Of a stretch of DNA of 44,034 nucleotides, positions 38,748 to 44,034 are shown in pieces (within the stretch, counting starts at the first letter, position 1; each line of letters starts with the position of its first letter). The stretch comes from Lachnospiraceae bacterium (GTDB lineage Bacteria; Bacillota; Clostridia; Lachnospirales; Lachnospiraceae), in assembly GCA_017456585.1 (NCBI GenBank), contig JAFTJD010000017.1:1-44034 (forward strand), given 5' to 3'. Under the pieces are notes generated by a model, which saw nothing but the letters and a program-made list of their open reading frames with translations, searched no databases and had not been told where the DNA came from. The position numbers were made by a program, and so were the translations under genes.

Positions 38748-40406
38748 ATGAAATATACAAGCTTTAATAAAGATAATTTAATATTATGCGGTTACCCGAA
38801 GGAAGCTCCGGGTTGGGTGGATGGTGTATATTATCCAAGGGTAATAGAGAAGGATTATAAGGATGCCTTAGAGTGCATCGAAGTCGGAAATGAATATACT
38901 GTTTTTAATGCAGTGGCATGGAAGGAAGTTGAGGAGACCGGTTACGGAGTATATTTTTATGAAGAATCGGCTAATTTCAGAATTAAGATTGATAACGCGA
39001 ATTACAAGGTAGTTGTTACACTTGCTAATCCTACAGCTACAGAATATAAAGCACATATACGTGCCAACAATATTCTGAAGGCACCGGAGATAACAGTAGG
39101 TGCAGGTGAAGAAAAGGATGTAGAGTTTAATATTTGCATTGTAGGCGGAGAAGTAAGATTAGCATTTCTGCCGGGACATGTTGCAGATGTCGCAGAAGAG
39201 AGATTGACAGGAAGCGTGTATGTTAAGAGTGTTGAGATTAAGCTTGCGGATGCACTTTTACCGGGAGTAAAACCTTCTATATATCTTGCGTCCGATTCTA
39301 CTGTACAGCCTTACGGCGAGAACACTTATCCGCTTACCGGATGGGGACAGGAGCTTCATTTGTTCTTTAAGGAAGAGGAGGCAGATGAGGACAGACATCT
39401 TTGTATGAGAACGGTTGATGGACCTAATGTTATTATAGAGAATCGTGCTATCGGAGGAAGAAGTTCTAAATCATTTATTGAGGAAGGTCGTCTTGATGCA
39501 ATATTAGAGACAATCAGACCGGAGGACTATCTTTTTATACAATGGGGACATAATGATGCTACAGCAGTAAGACCGAACAGATATGTAGCACCTGCAGATT
39601 TTGATAAATATATCCAGTATTACATAGATGCGGCAAGACAAAGAGGTGCCATTCCGGTTCTTGTAACACCGGTTGCAAGACGTAATTTCGACGAGCCGGG
39701 TGGATTTAAGATAAGCTTTGAAGAATACAGACAGCAGATGATAAAGCTTGCTAAGGAACAGAATGTAGTTCTTCTTGACCTTGGTAAAGAAAGTGCTGAA
39801 TGGGTAGGTGAGCTCGGACCTGAGGGAAGTAAGGATGTATTTATGTGGCTTAGAGCGGGCGAGTATCCGGATGGCGCTTATGCAGATGGTCTCTCGGATA
39901 ATACACATCTTCAGGAATATGGTGCTATGCATTTTGCAAATATGATAGCTAAGCTCATTAAGGAATATGAAGGAGACTGGCGTCAGCTTGATGCACTTAA
40001 GCCGTATGCTTTCCCGAGAAAAGAAATCGGTAAGTCAGAAAGACAGCTTGCGGCGCGTGCAGCAGTAGAGGCAACAGCAACGTCACAGGAGGATGCTACA
40101 ATGGTTACAGGCTTCGCTATGCAGGAACTTACCATTGACGGACCTAATGCTAACTTCCTTCTTAACTGGAACAGTGTTGAGGGAGCTGTAAGCTATCGTG
40201 CATACAGAAGAGTTAAGGCTGCAGGTAAGGAAATGCCGGCAGAGGTAGTTAGAGAGTTAACAAAGGAAGAAAAGGATACTGCGACTACGCTTCCTTTTGC
40301 GGCACCGGCTACAGGCGATGTGTATGAGTATTATATCGTAGCTGTTTTCGGAGATGGCAAAGAAGGAACGGCGAGCCGTATTATAGAAGTGAATACTGCA
40401 AAATAA
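38748..40406 (+). CDS. SGNH-family esterase, rhamnogalacturonan acetylesterase-like, with Fn3-like end
   Basis: A 552-residue protein without signal peptide. An N-terminal beta domain (about 1-180) carries the galactose-binding-like style of CE12-type enzymes. The SGNH hydrolase (about 183-415) has SIYLASDSTVQPYG with the catalytic Ser in block I, GGRSSKSF (block II), QWGHNDA (block III) and SDNTHLQEYG (block V, Asp and His). The last 100 residues (FLLNWNSVEGAVSYRAYRR) look like a fibronectin type III domain. It probably removes acetyl groups from pectin or xylan oligosaccharides after import. I chose ATG 38748, GGAAGGA being 9 nt before it. The hairpin after the stop ends the transcript. Confidence 0.85.
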   Translation: MKYTSFNKDNLILCGYPKEAPGWVDGVYYPRVIEKDYKDALECIEVGNEYTVFNAVAWKEVEETGYGVYFYEESANFRIKIDNANYKVVVTLANPTATEYKAHIRANNILKAPEITVGAGEEKDVEFNICIVGGEVRLAFLPGHVADVAEERLTGSVYVKSVEIKLADALLPGVKPSIYLASDSTVQPYGENTYPLTGWGQELHLFFKEEEADEDRHLCMRTVDGPNVIIENRAIGGRSSKSFIEEGRLDAILETIRPEDYLFIQWGHNDATAVRPNRYVAPADFDKYIQYYIDAARQRGAIPVLVTPVARRNFDEPGGFKISFEEYRQQMIKLAKEQNVVLLDLGKESAEWVGELGPEGSKDVFMWLRAGEYPDGAYADGLSDNTHLQEYGAMHFANMIAKLIKEYEGDWRQLDALKPYAFPRKEIGKSERQLAARAAVEATATSQEDATMVTGFAMQELTIDGPNANFLLNWNSVEGAVSYRAYRRVKAAGKEMPAEVVRELTKEEKDTATTLPFAAPATGDVYEYYIVAVFGDGKEGTASRIIEVNTAK

Positions 40407-40410
40407 CAAA

Positions 40411-40446
40411 TAGCACATATCAGATGTAATAGTCTGATATGTGCTA
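40411..40446. terminator. Bidirectional stem-loop between convergent genes
   Basis: A perfect 14-bp stem TAGCACATATCAGA (40411-40424) / TCTGATATGTGCTA (40433-40446). It serves both the esterase gene and the second Lgt-family gene. Confidence 0.75.
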
Positions 40447-40454
40447 AATTAATT

Positions 40455-41300
40455 CTATTGTGCAGTGTTATTATATGCTTTATGTTTGATAAAGAGTGTG
40501 AGCAGAGCTGCAACTGCTACCAGTCCGATGCTTATCCACTGTGAGGTAGATAAGAAAAGGAATGAACCGCGCTCTGCGGAATCATATCTTAATAATTCCA
40601 GAATGAAACGTACCGGTGCATACATGAAAAGATAAAGTGGAAGAGAATAGAAGCTCTTGTCCTTATTCTTATGAATGTATATAAGTAAAACAGCGGCAAT
40701 TATCAGGTTGCATACTGCTTCCGTAAGCTGTACCGGAAATAAAGGTATATCTTTAGGTGCAACGATGGAATTATGATATGTGATAGCAAACGGTCCATCG
40801 TAAGGCATTCCATAACAGCAACCTGCGAGTGAGCAGCCTATTCTTCCAAAGGCATGTACGATTGGAAGACATGGCATACATACTGCGAGATATCTGGCAG
40901 CATCTATCTTAAACAGCTTCTTGCTAAGAAGAAGCAATAGAAGTCCGCCTATAAGACCACCGTAGAATACGAAGCCTCCTTTTAGGATGGCTTCAAGATA
41001 ATCAGGGTCAGTTATGCGAGACCAGTCTATCTTCGAAAATGAAACTATGATATATAATAGCTTCGCTCCTAGAAATCCACCTAATCCGCCAAGTGCAGCT
41101 ACGATTATGAAATCATTCACATCTAACTTAAAAATCTTTGTCTGAATGATTCCGACAATCGAAGCGACGGCTATTCCTGTAACTATAAGAAGACCGTAAT
41201 AAGGTAAAAATAAAGATCCGATTTGAATTCCCATATTAATTATCATGAAAAATTGCATAAAAAAGGCTATTGAAGAATAAATGCGCAAGCGATTTATCAA
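40455..41300 (-). CDS. Second Lgt-family membrane protein (GCCYG type)
   Basis: Up to 281 residues with about seven membrane helices. HAFGRIGCSLAGCCYG (about 148-163), FYGGLIGG, PVRFILELLRYD and STSQWIS place it in the Lgt family, paralogous to the protein at 37770 but without the acidic tail. It may be a second diacylglyceryl transferase with its own substrate set, or a related membrane transferase. The start is uncertain: TTG 41300 has AAAGGG upstream; ATGs about 14 and 18 codons downstream have no good ribosome site. It lies 21 nt after the DUF4190-like gene, with which it may be cotranscribed. Confidence 0.75.
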   Translation of the reverse strand: MINRLRIYSSIAFFMQFFMIINMGIQIGSLFLPYYGLLIVTGIAVASIVGIIQTKIFKLDVNDFIIVAALGGLGGFLGAKLLYIIVSFSKIDWSRITDPDYLEAILKGGFVFYGGLIGGLLLLLLSKKLFKIDAARYLAVCMPCLPIVHAFGRIGCSLAGCCYGMPYDGPFAITYHNSIVAPKDIPLFPVQLTEAVCNLIIAAVLLIYIHKNKDKSFYSLPLYLFMYAPVRFILELLRYDSAERGSFLFLSTSQWISIGLVAVAALLTLFIKHKAYNNTAQ

Positions 41301-41321
41301 GCAACAGCCCTTTGTACTATC

Positions 41322-41561
41322 TTAGAATATTGATGCTACGCATACAGCACATGCTAAGTAAACTAAAGAACTAAGTGCTGTGCCGATGATAGAACATACT
41401 AAACCTGCTGTAGCAGTGCCTGCTTGTGCAGCATTCTTTCTGCCAAGAGCACCGAGGATAATGCCAACGATACCGAGGATAATGCCAAGCCAACCAATAA
41501 TGGAACCTGCAATACCACAAATGATAGAGATAATACCCAATACTAATGCAGCAATTCCCAT
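41322..41561 (-). CDS. Small DUF4190-like membrane protein
   Basis: A 79-residue protein with two or three hydrophobic segments rich in Gly, Ile and Ala: MGIAALVLGIISIICGIAGS at the start, a short polar turn with RKNAAQAG, then a final helix. The repeated G-I-x-x-G-I/G-L pattern and length resemble DUF4190 proteins of Firmicutes, of unknown role. The ribosome site AAAGGAGG is strong. Confidence 0.75.
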   Translation of the reverse strand: MGIAALVLGIISIICGIAGSIIGWLGIILGIVGIILGALGRKNAAQAGTATAGLVCSIIGTALSSLVYLACAVCVASIF

Positions 41562-41725
41562 GATGTACCTCCTTTAATTTCTAAAAAAATTATAAAATAA
41601 TTATAATAAAATCATCGACACAAGTCAACAATGTTTTGACAAATCAAACAACTTGAAATGAATAAACAGTTACTTCAATTTATCAAATTTATTTAAACGG
41701 AAGAGTGTTTCGACAATAAAAGCTC

Positions 41726-41754
41726 TTGACAAAGAAAATGATTTGTGGTAAATT
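41726..41754 (+). promoter_or_regulatory. Promoter of tRNA-Gly
   Basis: TTGACA (41726-41731), 17 nt, TAAATT (41749-41754), about 25 nt before the tRNA. Confidence 0.75.
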
Positions 41755-41779
41755 TAACTCTGTTCTGAATATCGTATAT

Positions 41780-41850
41780 GCGGGTGTAGTTCAATGGTAG
41801 AACACTAGCCTTCCAAGCTAGATACGTGGGTTCGATTCCCATCACCCGCT
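41780..41850 (+). tRNA. tRNA-Gly (anticodon TCC)
   Basis: A 71-nt cloverleaf. The acceptor GCGGGTG pairs with CACCCGC, followed by discriminator T. D arm TAGTTCAATGGTAGA, anticodon stem CTAGC/GCTAG with loop CTTCCAA (anticodon TCC), and T arm GTGGGTTCGATTCCCAT complete it. CCA is not encoded. A T-run follows directly. It stands alone. Confidence 0.97.
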
Positions 41851-41882
41851 TTTTTGCTGCCATAAAGTGAGTAGATGCCATG

Positions 41883-42098
41883 TAGTTAAGCATGCTATAG
41901 TTAATTTATATAAGCAAACTCGGGTAAATATATTTATCAAAAACGATATGCCAATCATTTCGATGAGCCTCATAAATCAAAAATTATTTCAGCAACGGCT
42001 TCAATAATTTTAGAGTCTCATCTCCATGGCATATAAAGTTTTTACTAAATATATTTACCCGAGTTTGCTTATATGCTCAAGATATATATGCTTAACTA
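41883..42098. repeat. 216-nt nested fold-back element
   Basis: A set of inverted arms with one common centre (about 41991). Outer TAGTTAAGCAT/ATGCTTAACTA (41883-41893, 42088-42098). A perfect 29-bp arm pair lies at 41908-41936 and 42046-42074 (containing AAGCAAACTCGGGTAAAT). Inside are AAAAAC/GTTTTT (41939, 42038), ATATGCCA/TGGCATAT (41946, 42027), ATGAG/CTCAT (41963, 42017) and AAAATTATT/AATAATTTT (41980, 42003), with a 14-nt loop. It lies between tRNA-Gly and the end of citrate synthase. It holds no gene. A MITE-like element or a structured RNA are the main options. Confidence 0.8.
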
Positions 42099-42121
42099 TA
42101 TGTCATCTGCATGATGGCAGT

Positions 42122-43486
42122 TTAATTGTCTCGCTGGTTCATGCCGACATATTCGCGTCTCTCGGCAACGCTCATATATGCAGGACGGATGATTTTCTCG
42201 GCACTGATGATTTCTTCGAGGCGGTGTGCACTCCAACCGACAACTCTGGCGGCTGCAAACATTGGAGTGAATAATTCTTCGGGGAGACCGAGAGTTCTGT
42301 ACATGAAGCCACTGTAGAAATCGACATTGGTATTAACACCCTTATACATCTTGCGCTTGTTGGCGATGATTTTGGGTGCAAGTTTCTCTACGAGTGTATA
42401 GAGAGCGAATTCATCATCAAGACCTTTCTCATGGGCGAGGTCGCCTACGAACTTTTTGAAAATCTCAGCGCGTGGGTCTGATACGGAATATATGGCATGG
42501 CCAACGCCGTATATGAGACCGCTTCTGTCGAATTCATTTTTCATAAGGATGTTCTCAAGGTAGTTAGAAACAGCATCTTCATCTTTCCAGTCGGAAATCT
42601 TGCTCTTCATATCATCAAACATCTGAACAACTTTTATATTGGCACCGCCGTGGCGTGGCCCCTTGAGCGAAGCAAGAGCAGCTGCCATAACGGAATAAGT
42701 ATCTGTTCCTGAAGAAGTAACTACGCGTGTGGTAAATGATGAGTTATTGCCGCCACCATGTTCCATATGAAGTATAAGTGCAAGGTCCAGAACCTTAGCC
42801 TCGAACTGTGTGTAGCTACGGTCAGGGCGAAGCATAAGAAGTATATTCTCTGCTGTGGAAAGGTTCTGATCCGGCATATGTATATAAAGACTGTTACCAA
42901 TGCTGTGGTTGTATGCCTGATAACTGTATACTGCAAGCATTGGAAACTGGCTTATCAGGTTAAGGCATTGACGCATTACATTGGGAACGGAAGTGTTCTC
43001 AGCATCATTGTCGTAAGAATAAAGAGTAAGAAGACTTTTGGCGAGAGTAATCATAAGATTCTCGCTCGGAGCTTTCATGATTACGTCTCTTACAAAATTC
43101 TGTGGCAGCATCCTTCTTTGACCAAGCTCAAAGCAAAAATCATCAAGCTGTTTTTTGGTAGGGAGCTCTCCGAACAACAATAAATACGTAATCTCCTCAA
43201 AACCGAATCTGTCATCGGCTAAGAAACCTGCAGTGAGGTCTTTAACATTATATCCTCTGTAGAAAAGCTCGCCGGCACAGGGGACTTCTTCGCCGTTAAC
43301 GATTTTCTTTGCATTTACCTCTGAAATGTTGGTGAGACCGGCAAGTACCCCTTTGCCGTTTAAGTCGCGAAGACCTCTTTTTACATCATATTCCTGATAG
43401 AGAGCACCATCTATTTTATCTCTTGTGGTACATATCTGCGCGAGGTCGCGTATCTGTTGTGTAATCTGAAAAATAGCTTCTGCCAT
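42122..43486 (-). CDS. gltA: Citrate synthase
   Basis: A 454-residue enzyme that condenses oxaloacetate with acetyl-CoA, here probably feeding glutamate synthesis in an anaerobe. The active-site segments are MEHGGGNNSSFTTRV (His, about 248-262), KGPRHGGANIKV (about 281-292), GVGHAIYSVSDPRAEIF (catalytic His, about 324-340) and DFYSGFMYRTLGLP with the catalytic Asp (about 389-402), then ARVVGWSAHRLEEI. It is longer than short CitZ-type enzymes because of an N-terminal extension (1-80). Start set by GGAGG 5 nt upstream. Transcribed alone from a TTGACA promoter. Confidence 0.96.
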   Translation of the reverse strand: MAEAIFQITQQIRDLAQICTTRDKIDGALYQEYDVKRGLRDLNGKGVLAGLTNISEVNAKKIVNGEEVPCAGELFYRGYNVKDLTAGFLADDRFGFEEITYLLLFGELPTKKQLDDFCFELGQRRMLPQNFVRDVIMKAPSENLMITLAKSLLTLYSYDNDAENTSVPNVMRQCLNLISQFPMLAVYSYQAYNHSIGNSLYIHMPDQNLSTAENILLMLRPDRSYTQFEAKVLDLALILHMEHGGGNNSSFTTRVVTSSGTDTYSVMAAALASLKGPRHGGANIKVVQMFDDMKSKISDWKDEDAVSNYLENILMKNEFDRSGLIYGVGHAIYSVSDPRAEIFKKFVGDLAHEKGLDDEFALYTLVEKLAPKIIANKRKMYKGVNTNVDFYSGFMYRTLGLPEELFTPMFAAARVVGWSAHRLEEIISAEKIIRPAYMSVAERREYVGMNQRDN

Positions 43487-43532
43487 TTATACCTCCGTTT
43501 CTGCCGCGGGGGCAATAGAATTATTTGTAAAA

Positions 43533-43562
43533 ATAATATCATTATCAAAAAACTCGTGTCAA
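43533..43562 (-). promoter_or_regulatory. Promoter of gltA
   Basis: On the minus strand: TTGACA (43562-43557), 18 nt, TATTAT (43538-43533). Confidence 0.7.
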
Positions 43563-43797
43563 GAAAAAGAGCATAAATATCCCATAAAAAAGAAATAAAG
43601 TCCAATTAATTGACAAACAAGATGCCTTATATTAGACTATTCTAAGTGGGCATTTGCAAAAATATATTGCAAATTTCACCTTGTTTATTTCATACCGAAA
43701 ATGTATTAAAGCAAAGCGATTAGGAATATATGTTTCTGCTTGCAACTCTACGCTCCCAAGTAGAACTATACCCTTTGCCGCTTCGATGTTTGATTGG

Positions 43798-44004
43798 CAC
43801 GCCTCCTCCGCAAACTCGCCAAACATTCGGACTTATCATATGATTGGCGAAGACAACACAGACCGTCAGGGAATTTACTTTGCCATGCTTCATTGAACAC
43901 GTCTGCTACGCACTTTTATCAACCGTCGATGCTTATTACATGATGTGCGAAGGCAACACAGACCATTAGTGGAACTTGACTTTGCAACGCTTCGATAAAG
44001 CACG
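43798..44004. repeat. Imperfect tandem repeats of about 100 nt
   Basis: On the minus strand a unit beginning CGTG, then GAAGC, GCAAAG, and GGTCTGTGTTG(C/T)CTTCGC occurs from 44004 and again from 43901 (offset 103). A third, more diverged start (CGTG...GAAGCGGCAAAGG) lies at 43801 (offset 100). Frames across them are broken by stops. I do not recognise a gene; they could be decayed coding repeats or an intergenic repeat family. The rest of the stretch (43563-43797) shows only a short ATTTGCAA/TTGCAAAT hairpin near 43650. Confidence 0.6.
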
Positions 44005-44034
44005 CCCCGGAGATACTGTTTGAGAACAAGGTGC

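Noticed and set aside
41851..42121. Integrated element with tRNA-Gly as attachment site
   Set aside because: No integrase and no direct repeat of the tRNA 3' end nearby; the fold-back element is only 216 nt.
42758..43183. 141-codon open frame opposite citrate synthase
   Set aside because: Complete overlap with a well-conserved gene on the other strand; product shows no recognisable motif.
1..44034. CRISPR array, prophage, transposon or toxin-antitoxin pair
   Set aside because: No regularly spaced identical repeats, no phage structural genes, no transposase and no recognisable toxin-antitoxin pair were seen on either strand.

Overview
The window is AT-rich chromosome from an anaerobic, endospore-forming member of the Firmicutes, most likely Lachnospiraceae. 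This is judged from protein style: Clostridia-type DUF3793, a FeoB-associated Cys-rich protein, the spoVT/yabP/yabQ/spoIIE cluster, iron-type alcohol dehydrogenase, citrate synthase and two GCCYG-type Lgt proteins. I see no prophage, transposase, CRISPR array or rRNA operon. Most of the window is core genome in compact operons.

Layout. 1-3.6 kb: a truncated sigma-factor remnant, a flavodoxin-DUF3793 operon, a ZIP metal transporter and a convergent DtxR/IdeR-type regulator. 3.6-5.7 kb: an XRE-type regulator and a two-gene ABC-2 exporter. 5.8-7.0 kb: rpsF-ssb-rpsR with a candidate S6:S18 leader, then a palindrome-rich non-coding cluster. 7.5-10.2 kb (minus): feoA, feoB and a Cys-rich FeoB partner. 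10.4-17.4 kb (minus): a diacylglycerol kinase-family gene, then the phosphate operon pstS-pstC-pstA-pstB-phoU-phoB-phoR behind a Pho-box-like promoter. 17.7-24.8 kb (plus): iron-dependent alcohol dehydrogenase, HD-GYP protein, YkgJ-type Cys-cluster protein, pyruvate kinase and a GGDEF protein. 25-26.9 kb (minus): a beta-propeller protein and a short-chain dehydrogenase. 27.1-35.4 kb (plus): spoVT, hup, rqcP, yabP, yabQ, divIC, spoIIE, tilS, hpt and ftsH, an order close to that of Bacillus subtilis. 35.7-40.4 kb (plus): GH13 enzyme, Lgt and an SGNH esterase. 40.4-43.5 kb: a second Lgt-family gene and a small membrane protein (minus), tRNA-Gly(TCC) (plus), a 216-nt fold-back element, and citrate synthase (minus). 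The right edge holds tandem ~100-nt imperfect repeats.

The strongest system-level observation is an iron regulon visible from sequence alone. The 16-bp dyad GTTAG-N6-CTAAC, usually as two copies exactly 20 bp apart, lies before flavodoxin-DUF3793, before dtxR, between feoA and feoB, and (single copy) before feoA. The regulator's metal-site residues (Cys100, Glu103, His104) follow the iron-type DtxR/IdeR pattern. The dtxR operator also covers a near-consensus promoter pointing the other way, into about 280 bp without a convincing gene. This may be an iron-responsive small RNA or a long leader of the XRE gene.

Other unusual points are a PstS whose two halves are in circularly permuted order, a 216-nt nested fold-back element after tRNA-Gly, clusters of palindromes and 63-nt repeats after rpsR, a spoIIE promoter with the atypical 21-bp spacing known from Spo0A-activated promoters, and an ABC ATPase lacking its switch histidine.
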